A stretch of 64,000 nucleotides of DNA, taken from positions 1 through 64,000 of the forward strand of contig CALQTN020000007.1 in the NCBI GenBank assembly GCA_943333505.2, written 5' to 3'. Shown here piece by piece: positions 19,449 through 27,730 of this stretch. Position numbers and translations under genes: made by a program. Each line of letters opens with the position of its first letter. Position 1 is the first letter of the stretch. Below the pieces are notes generated by a model. The model was not told the origin of the DNA. It made no database searches and saw only the letters and a program-made list of their open reading frames with translations. The stretch is from Asaia bogorensis. Lineage in GTDB: Bacteria > Pseudomonadota > Alphaproteobacteria > Acetobacterales > Acetobacteraceae.

Positions 19449-20321
19449 CTACACCCGGCTCGCCAGAACCTTACCGAACAGGCCGGCAGGTTTCAGTGTC
19501 AACACAGCAACGATGATGATCAGTGCGAGGGACAGTTTCAGTTCGGTGCCCACGATGTAGGCGCCACCGAGGTTTTCGATGATCCCGACCAGAAAGCCGC
19601 CCAACACCGCGCCCAGCGGATTGGTGATGCCGCCCAGCAGCGCGCCGGCGAAGGCATACAGCAACACGCCACCCATCATGTTCGGGTCAAGGAACACAAT
19701 CGGCGCAACCATCATTCCGGCGATCGCGCCGATACCCGACGCCAAACCCCAGCCAAGTGCCAACATGGTTGCCACCGGCACACCGACGAGGCGCGACGAC
19801 ACCGGGTTGAACGCTGCCGCCCGCATCGCCAGCCCGAGGCTGGTAAAGCGGAAGAACGCCCAGACAGAGAACAGCACCACCACGGTTATCGCGGTGGACC
19901 CTAGTTCATGGCGCGAGAAGAAGCCGCCGAGCAGCGGGCCACCTTCGCCGAACGGGGTCGGGAAGGGCTTCAGCGTGTAGGTGAAGATCCAGCCTGCGAC
20001 CGAATTGAAAATGAACAACAACCCGATGAACACCCCGACGGATGCCAGGACGGGCGCGTTCATCAGTGGCTCCATCAAGATCTTCTGCACGATCGTGCCG
20101 ACCACCATGGCAAAGACAATGGTGATCAGGAACGCGCCCCAATAGGGCACACCGGCTTCAATCAAGGTAAGCGCGATATAGGTCGAAAACATCGCCATTT
20201 CGCCCTGGGCGAAGTTGACGTGATGGGTCGCGGTGAAAATCATCACCAGGGCAAGCGCGATCGAGGCGTAAATGCCCCCCGATGCGATACCCGAAAAGAC
20301 CTGGTGCAAGACGCCGTCCAT
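19449..20321 (-). CDS. livH: LivH-type branched-chain amino-acid ABC permease
   Basis: A 290-residue permease beginning MDGVLHQVFSGIASGGIYASIALALVMIF. HVNFAQGEMAMFSTYIA, the LivH motif after helix 1, follows, with GLAMRAAAFNPVSSRLVGV as the coupling loop and a glycine-rich GGITNPLGAVLGGFLVGIIENL near the end. It partners LivM in the inner membrane. It begins 14 nt after the livF stop. Confidence 0.92.
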   Translation of the reverse strand: MDGVLHQVFSGIASGGIYASIALALVMIFTATHHVNFAQGEMAMFSTYIALTLIEAGVPYWGAFLITIVFAMVVGTIVQKILMEPLMNAPVLASVGVFIGLLFIFNSVAGWIFTYTLKPFPTPFGEGGPLLGGFFSRHELGSTAITVVVLFSVWAFFRFTSLGLAMRAAAFNPVSSRLVGVPVATMLALGWGLASGIGAIAGMMVAPIVFLDPNMMGGVLLYAFAGALLGGITNPLGAVLGGFLVGIIENLGGAYIVGTELKLSLALIIIVAVLTLKPAGLFGKVLASRV

Positions 20322-20335
20322 GGATCAGGTCCCTT

Positions 20336-21052
20336 TCAGTAGCCAAGATAGGAGCGTCGCAGCCCCTCATCTTTGGCAATTTCGCTCGACGCGCCAGACA
20401 TCACGATCCGACCGGTTTCCAGCAGATAGGCATTCTCGGAGATATCCAGCGCCAGGCTGGCATTCTGCTCGACGACGAGAATGCCGACGCCTTCCTTGTC
20501 TTTGATCTGGCGCATGATGTCGAAAATCTCGCGCACGATCAGCGGGGCGAGGCCAAAGCTCGGCTCATCCAGCAGCAGCAGCTTCGGCTTCAGCAGCAGC
20601 GCACGGGCAATTGCCAGCATCTGCTGTTCACCGCCCGAAAGCAGCCCGGCCTGCTGGCGGAAGCGTTCCTTCAGCTTCGGGAAATAGGCAAACATACGGT
20701 CAAACTCGGCGGTCTGATCGCCCTTGCGAGTGTAGGCGCCGAGCTTCATGTTTTCTTCGACCGTCAGCTCCATAAAGGTGCCGCGACCATCCGGGACATG
20801 CGCGATGCCTGCCGCCGCGATCGCTTCGGTCTTCATCCCCACCAGGGATTTACCGTTGAAATCGATGGTGCCGCCGGTTTTCACCATGCCGCTGATGGCC
20901 CGTAGCGTGGTGGTCTTGCCAGCACCGTTGGCGCCGAGCAAGGCAGTTACACCACCTGCGGCAACCTCAAAGTCGATGCCGTGCACCGCCCAGGTTTCGC
21001 CGTAGCCGGCGCGGAGGCCTTTAACCTCCAGCAGCTTGGTTTCAGGCTGCAT
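20336..21052 (-). CDS. livF: LivF-type ABC ATPase
   Basis: A 238-residue ATPase with Walker A GANGAGKTT, signature LSGGEQQMLAIARALL, Walker B KLLLLDEPSFGLAP and the LivF-typical SENAYLLETGRIVMSG end. The ATG at 21052 lies inside the end of livG (11 nt overlap), giving coupled translation. An upstream in-frame extension overlaps livG further and lacks family similarity. It energises the LivHM channel together with LivG. Confidence 0.92.
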   Translation of the reverse strand: MQPETKLLEVKGLRAGYGETWAVHGIDFEVAAGGVTALLGANGAGKTTTLRAISGMVKTGGTIDFNGKSLVGMKTEAIAAAGIAHVPDGRGTFMELTVEENMKLGAYTRKGDQTAEFDRMFAYFPKLKERFRQQAGLLSGGEQQMLAIARALLLKPKLLLLDEPSFGLAPLIVREIFDIMRQIKDKEGVGILVVEQNASLALDISENAYLLETGRIVMSGASSEIAKDEGLRRSYLGY

Positions 21053-21830
21053 GCGCGGTGTCTCCGAGATAGGCGCGAATAACTTCCGGGTGGCTGCGGA
21101 CTTCATCGGGCGTGCCGTCGGCGATTTTCTGGCCGAACTCCAACGCGACGACTTTGTCCGAGACCCGCATCACCAGGCTCATGTGATGTTCGACCAGCAG
21201 GATGCTGAGGTCGAAATTCTCGCGGATTTTCAGTAGCAGGACAGCGAGTTCATCGACCTCGCCATGGTTCAGTCCGCCAGCTGGTTCATCCAGCATCAGC
21301 ATCTTGGGTTGCCCGATCAGGGCCCGGGCCAGTTCGACCCGCTTTTGCCAGCCAAATGGCAGACCACCGACAACAGTGTCGGCAACAGCGCGCAGTTCCA
21401 GCAGGTCGAGGAGTTTTTCCAGACGTTCACCGTCGGCGGCTTCTTCCGCACGCGGCTTGCCAAGGCGCAGCGCGTTGGAAATGAAGCCGGAGGTCCCGAG
21501 ATGATGGGCGCCGACGAACATATTTTCGCGCACGGTCATGGTGCGGAACAGCGCCACGTTCTGGAAGGTGCGTCCCAGGCCCAAACCCGCCATGCGATGG
21601 CGTGGCTGGCCGGTCAACGATGTGCCGTCGAACACGATGTCACCGCGGGAATGGCGATAGAAGCCGCTGATGCAGTTGAACATCGTGGTCTTGCCCGATC
21701 CGTTCGGCCCGATCAGGCCACAGATCTGGTTGCGGTCCACGTCAAACGAAACGCCGGCCAGGGCGACGATGCCACCGAAGCGCATTTCCACATCGGTGAC
21801 CCGCATCAAATGGGGTGCAGATTGTGCCAT
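21042..21830 (-). CDS. livG: LivG-type ABC ATPase
   Basis: A 262-residue ATPase with Walker A GPNGSGKTT, a signature region reading LPFGWQKRVELARALI (divergent, without LSGGQ), Walker B KMLMLDEPAGGLNHGEV and a C-terminal VIRAYLGD end typical of LivG. The start at 21830 (MAQSAPHLMRV) is preferred over one at 21911, because the extra 27 residues lack family similarity. It is the first gene of the liv-type operon; about 220 nt of promoter-bearing DNA separate it from the gene upstream. Confidence 0.9.
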   Translation of the reverse strand: MAQSAPHLMRVTDVEMRFGGIVALAGVSFDVDRNQICGLIGPNGSGKTTMFNCISGFYRHSRGDIVFDGTSLTGQPRHRMAGLGLGRTFQNVALFRTMTVRENMFVGAHHLGTSGFISNALRLGKPRAEEAADGERLEKLLDLLELRAVADTVVGGLPFGWQKRVELARALIGQPKMLMLDEPAGGLNHGEVDELAVLLLKIRENFDLSILLVEHHMSLVMRVSDKVVALEFGQKIADGTPDEVRSHPEVIRAYLGDTAHAA

Positions 21831-22052
21831 CAGCGTTGACCTGCCGACAGGCGGCGAAGACAGTTCTTCCAACGAGAAACGATCACGACCCCTCCCTGTT
21901 TTATGTCGCACTCCAGGGACGGTCTGGAGACGTATTACATTCTTGTGCCACGCATTGCCGCAGCATCTGCCATGCGACCGTAACGCGGGCAGTGCCGCGC
22001 ATCAAGGCCCTGGGCGCATATTCGACGAAATAGTTCTGCGCCCCGTTGCACG

Positions 22053-22388
22053 TCAGCTTTTGCAGACGATCATTACGCTGACCTGTATGGTCGCATCCTC
22101 GGGCAGCACCCCAACAACCCGCAGCCAGGCGCCAAAATGGCGGACGCGGGCAAAGGTAACTTCGCCAGGGCGGTAGGGCAGCACAAAGCTGGTGCCTTCA
22201 TCGACCCAATGCTTACCGTCCGGGGAGATTTGCACGCGCGCCGGAACCGCGACCTGCCCGTTCGCAGCAAGCGCCGTTACGAAAACGATCGCTTCCATCG
22301 CACCGCCGACCGCCTGGGCCGATGTCGCAAACGGCCCCGTCCAGGTGTCGTCCGCTACGGCAATGATCGTCGATGTTGCACAGGCCAT
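22053..22388 (-). CDS. Hypothetical protein, 111 residues
   Basis: I do not recognise a family. The 111-residue protein starts MACATSTIIAVADDTWTGPF, looks beta-rich (VARVQISPDGKHWVDEGTSF, then TFARVRHFGAWLRVVGVL) and ends with Cys (IVCKS). There is no clear signal peptide. AAGGG lies 8-9 nt before the ATG; an upstream ATG at 22418 overlaps the neighbouring gene. It follows the disrupted PEP-CTERM-like gene by 13 nt on the same strand and may be co-transcribed with it. The stop of this gene is about 220 nt before livG. Confidence 0.65.
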   Translation of the reverse strand: MACATSTIIAVADDTWTGPFATSAQAVGGAMEAIVFVTALAANGQVAVPARVQISPDGKHWVDEGTSFVLPYRPGEVTFARVRHFGAWLRVVGVLPEDATIQVSVMIVCKS

Positions 22389-22401
22389 TGATTTACCCTT
22401 G

Positions 22402-23116
22402 TTAAACGCGTTTGACATTCCGGCGTCGGCCAAGGGCCGCAACGCCTGCGAACGCCATTCCGAACAGACCGACCGCCCCCGGTTCAGCGACATTAACCGG
22501 AGACACGGACAGAAATTGCAGCTGGGACTGGCTAGACCCGAGAATGGTTGCGTCGCCGAACTCCACCCCCGGCGCACCGAGGCCCGTCGCCCCCAGCGCA
22601 TGGCTGACAATCAGGTTGCCATCGATCGACAGGCTCGCCCCGGTCGGGCCGATCACCAGACGATAGTCGTGAAACGCGTCGGTCGTGTCAAAGCCCACGA
22701 TCGCCGACACGCTCGTGACCGGGTCATTCGCGAGAAACACCGAGCCACCACTGATGTTCAGCAACGCAATCCGCCCGTCGTCATCGACCAGCGCAATGTC
22801 GTAACCGCCGCGCGGGAAGCTGCTGAAACTGGAAAACCCGATACGCAACCTGGCGTCGAGCGTCACCGGGGCAGACGCAAAATTCATCCCACCAGGATGC
22901 GCGCTCCAAATACTGATAGCCGGAAAAATCCGTCAGACCCTGATGCAGCACGCCAGCGCTCACGGTCGGCACGGGCACGGCCGCGCCGTCCTCGATAAAA
23001 GTCCAGCCTTGCGCATCCGGCAGGCTGCCAAGGCTGGCGTCATAGCCGAACACGCCGGCCGTCGCCGGACCGGACAGCGCCAGTATCAAACCAAATGCCA
23101 ATTTTTGTAACATCAT
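22402..23116 (-). pseudogene. PEP-CTERM-like secreted protein, frameshifted
   Basis: A close paralogue of the gene at 23169-23885, with signal MMLQKLAFGLILALSGPATAG, then GYDASLGSLPDAQGW, and a C-terminus NVAEPGAVGLFGMAFAGVAALGRRR that fits a degenerate PEP-CTERM anchor. The frame breaks at about 22908-22911: this copy has AAA on the plus strand where the intact paralogue has AA. The N-terminal half (23116 to about 22911) and the C-terminal half (from about 22910) are in different frames but align end to end with the paralogue. It is either a real one-base insertion or a homopolymer sequencing error. Confidence 0.8.
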
Positions 23117-23168
23117 CGACAAAAATCCCTCTAGCCGAGCCGGTGGACCGATGCAGAAAGCACGCGGT

Positions 23169-23885
23169 TTAAGCAGATTTTCGGGCATTCCGCCGGCCGA
23201 CTGCGACCAAACCGCCTAACGCCAAGCCGAATAGTCCCAAGGATACCGGCTCTGCCACACCAACCGTGCCCACCGACAGAAATTGCAGTTCGGACTGGTT
23301 GTTCCCACCCGCAGTCCCGTCACCAAACCACGCCACATGCCCCTCCGCGCTCAAAGTCCCCAACGACTGGCTGACCAGAAGATTTCCGTCAATCGACAGG
23401 GTTAGGCCACCCGGACCGGCAACCAGGTGATAGTCGTGAAAGCCATCTGTGCTATCAAAGTCCACAATCGACGATTTCGTGGTGAACTGATCGTTGACGA
23501 GAAAAACCTCGGAGCTACTGATAAACGCGATCGCATAGCGCCCGATATCGTCGATCAGCCCAAAAGCATAGCCGGCGCGTCCGGCGGGCACATTCAAACT
23601 GGCCGAGACGATGTGCAACCGCACATCGACCGCAATCGGCGCGTCCGCAAAATTCAAGCTGCCCGGATTTCCGGTCCAATACTGATAGCCGGTAAAAGAC
23701 GTCATCCCCTGCTGCAGCAAGCCAGAGCTGATCGTCGGCGTGGGCGACGCGGCACCGCTTTCAACGATTGTCCAACCCTGCGCATCCGGCAGGCTGCCAA
23801 GGCTTGCCTCATAGCTTAGAACACTGGCCATCGTCGGGCTGGCCAGCAAAAATGCCAAACAAAACACAAGTCGCTGAATGTTCAT
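23169..23885 (-). CDS. PEP-CTERM-like secreted protein
   Basis: A 238-residue exported protein. The signal MNIQRLVFCLAFLLASPTMAS is followed by a beta-sandwich-like body (GYQYWTGNPGSLNFADAPI, then DSTDGFHDYHLVAGPGG, which resembles a lectin/glucanase-type fold). The C-terminus VAEPVSLGLFGLALGGLVAVGRRN has the Pro, helix and Arg cluster of PEP-CTERM sorting signals, but with VAEP in place of VPEP. Such proteins are anchored and released by exosortase; none is in this window. GAAGGGG precedes the ATG. Its tandem paralogue follows. Confidence 0.8.
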   Translation of the reverse strand: MNIQRLVFCLAFLLASPTMASVLSYEASLGSLPDAQGWTIVESGAASPTPTISSGLLQQGMTSFTGYQYWTGNPGSLNFADAPIAVDVRLHIVSASLNVPAGRAGYAFGLIDDIGRYAIAFISSSEVFLVNDQFTTKSSIVDFDSTDGFHDYHLVAGPGGLTLSIDGNLLVSQSLGTLSAEGHVAWFGDGTAGGNNQSELQFLSVGTVGVAEPVSLGLFGLALGGLVAVGRRNARKSA

Positions 23886-24022
23886 CGCTGAAACCCCTTC
23901 AGTAGCAATCATACCCCCGTTCGCCCTCTCACACAGCCATCGCCCCAGCGCAATCCCTAACAAACATCCGCCATTCGCCCGCGGCACTTCGCAGATGCAG
24001 CAAAATCCGGCACACTGCATCG

Positions 24023-25201
24023 ATGAAATTCCCCCTCTGGCTGCCTGGCTTTCTCGGTGTGCTGTCGGCCATCGGGCCGATGTCGACCGACATGTATTTG
24101 CCCGCCTTCCCGGCGATCGAGGCCGGTTTGAACGCCGGTCCCGGCTCGGTGCAGATCACCCTCGCCGCCTATTTCCTCGGCCTCGCGGTCGGTCAGATCA
24201 CCCAGGGCACCTTGTCGGATCGCTACGGCCGACGCTGGCCGCTCGCCATCGGCATGTTGATCTACACGCTCGCCACCATCGGATGCGCCCTCACCCCCAG
24301 CCTGCTCGGCCTGTCGATCATGCGCGGCCTGTCGGCATTTGGCGGCTCGGCGAGCGGCGTTATCACCAGGGCGATGGTCCGAGACCTTGCCGAGGGCCAC
24401 GCCGCGGCGAAAATCATGAGCAAGATGATGCTGGTGATGGGCGTCGCCCCGATTATGGCACCGACGGTCGGCAGTCTGGTGTTGGGGGTGTGGGGCTGGC
24501 AGGCGATCTTCTGGGTCTGCGCGGCCTATGGCGGGATCTGTCTGGTCGGCGTGCTGTGGCTGCTTCCGGAAACCCTGCCGGAAGCGCGCCGCATCAAGCT
24601 CGGCTTCACCGCCCAGATCAGCCGCTATGTGCACGTGATGGGCGAACGCGGCTTTATCACCAACACCATGATGGGCGGCATGGCGATGTTTGGCATGTTT
24701 GCCTACCTCGCCGGCTCGCCCTCCGTGTTCATCACCACCTTCGGCCTGCCGCCATCCAGCTACGGTATGCTGTTCGGCGCCTGCGCCAGCGGCTTCATCC
24801 TGGCGTCACAGATCAATCCACGCTTGCTCGGCCGGTTTGGCACCCAGCTGATTTCCCGCGTGTCGATGCGGGTGATGCTGGTGGCAACCCTGGCGATGGC
24901 GATGATTTGTTTCGCCGGCTACGCCACCTGGCCGCTGGTCGCCGTCTGCGTGCTGTTCGCGATGTCGAGCCAGGGCTTCACCATGCCCAACGCCACCGTC
25001 GGCGCCATGGCCCGCCACGCCGCCCACGCCGGCAGTGCATCCGCGCTGATGGGCACCTTGCAGTTCATCCTCGCCGGGGTTTCCGGCCTGCTGGTTGGCT
25101 TGCTGGAAGACGGCACCGCCCGGCCCATGGCGGGGTTGATGTTCCTCGGCGCGCTCGGGGCGAATATCGCCGAGGCTTATCGCCCTCGGCAAAAGCAGTA
25201 A
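24023..25201 (+). CDS. MFS transporter, Bcr/CflA drug-efflux family
   Basis: A 392-residue 12-helix transporter. The start LGVLSAIGPMSTDMYLPAFPAI, containing the family motif with TDMYLPA, and GQITQGTLSDRYGRRWPL (MFS motif A, G-x3-D-R-x-G-R-R) identify the Bcr/CflA drug:H+ antiporter family. It sits in the inner membrane and exports small molecules; the substrate is unknown. It is divergent from the PEP-CTERM-like gene, with 137 nt between starts. No good ribosome site is visible before the ATG. Confidence 0.9.
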   Translation: MKFPLWLPGFLGVLSAIGPMSTDMYLPAFPAIEAGLNAGPGSVQITLAAYFLGLAVGQITQGTLSDRYGRRWPLAIGMLIYTLATIGCALTPSLLGLSIMRGLSAFGGSASGVITRAMVRDLAEGHAAAKIMSKMMLVMGVAPIMAPTVGSLVLGVWGWQAIFWVCAAYGGICLVGVLWLLPETLPEARRIKLGFTAQISRYVHVMGERGFITNTMMGGMAMFGMFAYLAGSPSVFITTFGLPPSSYGMLFGACASGFILASQINPRLLGRFGTQLISRVSMRVMLVATLAMAMICFAGYATWPLVAVCVLFAMSSQGFTMPNATVGAMARHAAHAGSASALMGTLQFILAGVSGLLVGLLEDGTARPMAGLMFLGALGANIAEAYRPRQKQ

Positions 25202-25291
25202 GGCAGCGGCTGGTTGGGTTGAAAACAAAGCAGCAAAAAAATCTTCCGTTCCTTGTTAGCTAACTATTTGAACATGTTACGGAGTTATTAA

Positions 25292-25305
25292 TTACGATAT
25301 CGTAA
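25292..25305. promoter_or_regulatory. Perfect 14-bp palindrome in an AT-rich gap
   Basis: TTACGATATCGTAA is a perfect inverted repeat in a 135-bp AT-rich gap between convergent genes, where the surrounding genes are GC-rich. A half-site-like GTTACGGAG lies about 12 bp to the left. It could be a repressor operator or a chance AT-rich palindrome. As no start codon is near, a regulatory role is only a guess. Confidence 0.25.
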
Positions 25306-25337
25306 CAAATAGGCCAAAAATCGACCGTCTGCCTCAC

Positions 25338-25934
25338 TCATTTTGCGACAATACCCTCACTCTCACCGACAATCCCTGGCAATCCCCCTTGCGCCACGCA
25401 CGGCCCCACCCCTGCCATCGGCACCGTTGCCGCAACCACCACCACCGCCGGCGCAATCGCGGCCGCCGGCACCCCCAGCATCCTGCATAACGGCTGCAAC
25501 ACCCGGCCCGCGCCGGGCAAGCTTGCCAGCACCGCCCGCATCGCCCGATCAGCCAGCAGCGCTTCAAGCTGCCCCAGATAGGCCGCCGCCTCCCAACCCA
25601 ATTCGCGCACCAGCCAGCCGCGCTCGCTCGGCAAACGGACCTGCGCCGCCCGCCCGCCATCGCCGCGCCCCGTCCGCAGCGTCCGGACCCGCAGCGCCCG
25701 AACCCGCACCGCACCAACCCGCGCCGGCCGCACCATCAGCCGTTCAAACCGCCGCACCACCCTGGTGATCCGTGTCCACAGCAGCACCGTCAAACCCACC
25801 AGATGCGGCATCCGCAAAAACCGCCGCGCCACCAGCGCCGCCAGCCCGGCCGAGATCAGCCCAAGCCGACGCGCAAACGCGGCGGCGTCGTCTCCCAGGT
25901 CCGGCGGTGATGAGGATGGCGTTGATGTAGTCAT
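25338..25934 (-). CDS. Arg-rich hypothetical protein with hydrophobic C-terminus
   Basis: A 198-residue protein I cannot assign. It has a short polar N-terminus and a motif ALVARRFLRMPHLVGLTV near residues 33-50. A very Arg-rich middle (VRVRALRVRTLRTGRG) comes next, then an amphipathic middle-to-C part, and an Ala/Val-rich segment (APAVVVVAATVPMAG). The Ala/Arg-rich reading could reflect GC bias, but a second piece of the same motif at 41592-41669 supports a real conserved family. It is convergent with the MFS gene. Confidence 0.6.
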   Translation of the reverse strand: MTTSTPSSSPPDLGDDAAAFARRLGLISAGLAALVARRFLRMPHLVGLTVLLWTRITRVVRRFERLMVRPARVGAVRVRALRVRTLRTGRGDGGRAAQVRLPSERGWLVRELGWEAAAYLGQLEALLADRAMRAVLASLPGAGRVLQPLCRMLGVPAAAIAPAVVVVAATVPMAGVGPCVAQGGLPGIVGESEGIVAK

Positions 25935-26053
25935 GTTTTATTGAATAACATTTTCACATCACCAAGGCAAGCTTTCTTCCATTGCCTGCCCTCGTTGCGG
26001 GCAGCACACCAAGTGGGGGCACCGGTTTCGCTTCCGATGATCCGGCCCCGCTC

Positions 26054-26157
26054 TAGGAGCGTGATGACCGTAGGTGGAATCACCGAAGGTCTGGCCACGC
26101 GACCAAACAAAGAGTTAGAGCGTGATGACCGCGCCTATCAGCGGCCATCACGCTCTA
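26054..26157 (+). repeat. Dispersed L+R repeat, copy B
   Basis: A full copy, L at 26054-26115 and R at 26116-26157. The right TA is part of the TAG stop of the convergent acyl-CoA ligase gene (26155-26157). On that strand the base after the far TA is G, so excision would restore TAG. L has a one-base insertion near its start (TAGGAGCG), compensated in length by a one-base loss (CTGGCCACG). Confidence 0.9.
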
Positions 26158-27696
26158 ACTGACCTGCTTGCTCCGCCCCGCCCAGAATTTCTCGCGCAAA
26201 TTCGTCTTCAGCACTTTCCCCGCCCCCGATAACGGCAACGCCGTTTCGCGGATTTCGACACTGCGCGGGCATTTATAGCCAGCAATCTGGGTCCGGCTAT
26301 GGGCGATCACCTGCTCCGGCGTCAGCGTCCGGCCGGGCTTCGGCACCACCACGGCATGCACGGTTTCGCCCCATTTATCGTCGGGGATGCCGATCACGGC
26401 GACTTCCGATACGCCATCAAGCATCGATATCGCGCTTTCCACTTCGGCGGAGTAGATGTTCTCACCCCCCGAAATGATCATGTCTTTCAGACGGTCAACA
26501 ATATAGACATAGCCATCAGCATCCATCATCCCGCCATCGGCGCTGTGGTACCAGCCGCCCCGCAGCGCCGCCGCCGTCACCTCAGGCAGGTTCCAATAGC
26601 CAAGCATGATGTTGGGGCCGCGGATCTGCACTTCGCCAACGCTGCCGCGCGGCACTTCAGTGTCGTTTTCATCGGCAATCCGCACCTCAACCAGCATGCA
26701 CGGCAGGCCACAGCTTTTGGCCCGGTCCCCGGTAACCGCGATATTGCGATCCATCGCGGTGACCAGCGGCGATGCCTCGCTCATGCCGTAGACATGGAGG
26801 AACTGCACAGTCGGGAAGGCCCGCATGGCCGCCTGCAAAACCGCGTCCGGCATCGGCGACGCGCCGTAGGGGATGATCCGCAGGCTCGAAACATCATAGT
26901 CGCCAACCGTCGGGAAATTCGCCAGTGCATTGATCATGGTCGGCACCAGCAAGGCGTTGGTGACCTTGTTGCGTTGGATTTCGCCGAGCAGATCGGCCGC
27001 ATCGAAGCGCGGGATGAAGACATGGGTGCCGCCGACCATGGTGATGGCAAAGGTCGAGGCACCATCGGCAAGATGGAACATGGGCGCTGCGTGGATATAG
27101 ACGCTGTCATGGCGGTAATCGATTGCCGGCGCCATCATCGCGGCGTTGCTCACCAAATTGTCATGGGTCAGCATCACCCCCTTCGACCGGCCAGTGGTGC
27201 CGCCGGTGTAGAATATCCCGGCAACGTCGTGTCCGCCGGCTGGGCTGTCGGTTTTGAACGGTTCGCCGAGCAGCGCCTCGTATCCCGTCATGCCGTCCGG
27301 GACCGCGCCATCCCCGAGATAAATCACCCGCTTCACCCCGGCCATCTGGGTCAGTTGCGCCGGCAGGGCGGCGAACGCGTCATCGACCATCAGCAGTATC
27401 GCGCCGCTGTCTTCAAGGATGAAATCGATTTCCGGCGGGGCAAGACGGGTGTTGAGCGGCACGATGATCGCACCGGCCGCCGGCACGGCATACAGCACCT
27501 CAAGATAGCGGTCGCTGTTCAACGCCAGGATCGCGGCGCGTTCCCCGGCCCCGAGGCCCAAAGCTGCCAGGCCGCCGGCAATGCGGCTGATGCGGTCCGC
27601 GGTTTCCGCCCAGGTCCGGCGGCGGTCGCGGAAGATGGTGGAGGGGCCGCCCGGATTGATCGTGACAGCGCGCTGCAAGCCTTGCGTGAGGAACAT
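26155..27696 (-). CDS. AMP-dependent acyl-CoA synthetase/ligase
   Basis: A 513-residue ANL-superfamily enzyme that would activate a carboxylic acid to its acyl-CoA with ATP. The P-loop is YTGGTTGRSKGVMLTH. HVYGMSEASPLVT, YHSADGGMMDADGYVYIVDRLKDMIISGGENIY (A5-A8 region, including RLKD) and the final GAGKVLKTNLR with the catalytic Lys are all present. The substrate could be fatty or aromatic. It follows the TRAP permease by 34 nt on the same strand, suggesting that the imported acid is activated by this enzyme. The stop codon lies in repeat copy B. Confidence 0.92.
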   Translation of the reverse strand: MFLTQGLQRAVTINPGGPSTIFRDRRRTWAETADRISRIAGGLAALGLGAGERAAILALNSDRYLEVLYAVPAAGAIIVPLNTRLAPPEIDFILEDSGAILLMVDDAFAALPAQLTQMAGVKRVIYLGDGAVPDGMTGYEALLGEPFKTDSPAGGHDVAGIFYTGGTTGRSKGVMLTHDNLVSNAAMMAPAIDYRHDSVYIHAAPMFHLADGASTFAITMVGGTHVFIPRFDAADLLGEIQRNKVTNALLVPTMINALANFPTVGDYDVSSLRIIPYGASPMPDAVLQAAMRAFPTVQFLHVYGMSEASPLVTAMDRNIAVTGDRAKSCGLPCMLVEVRIADENDTEVPRGSVGEVQIRGPNIMLGYWNLPEVTAAALRGGWYHSADGGMMDADGYVYIVDRLKDMIISGGENIYSAEVESAISMLDGVSEVAVIGIPDDKWGETVHAVVVPKPGRTLTPEQVIAHSRTQIAGYKCPRSVEIRETALPLSGAGKVLKTNLREKFWAGRSKQVS

Positions 27697-27730
27697 TTGA
27701 ACCCTTCCCTGCCTTGTTATTCAGGCGAAA

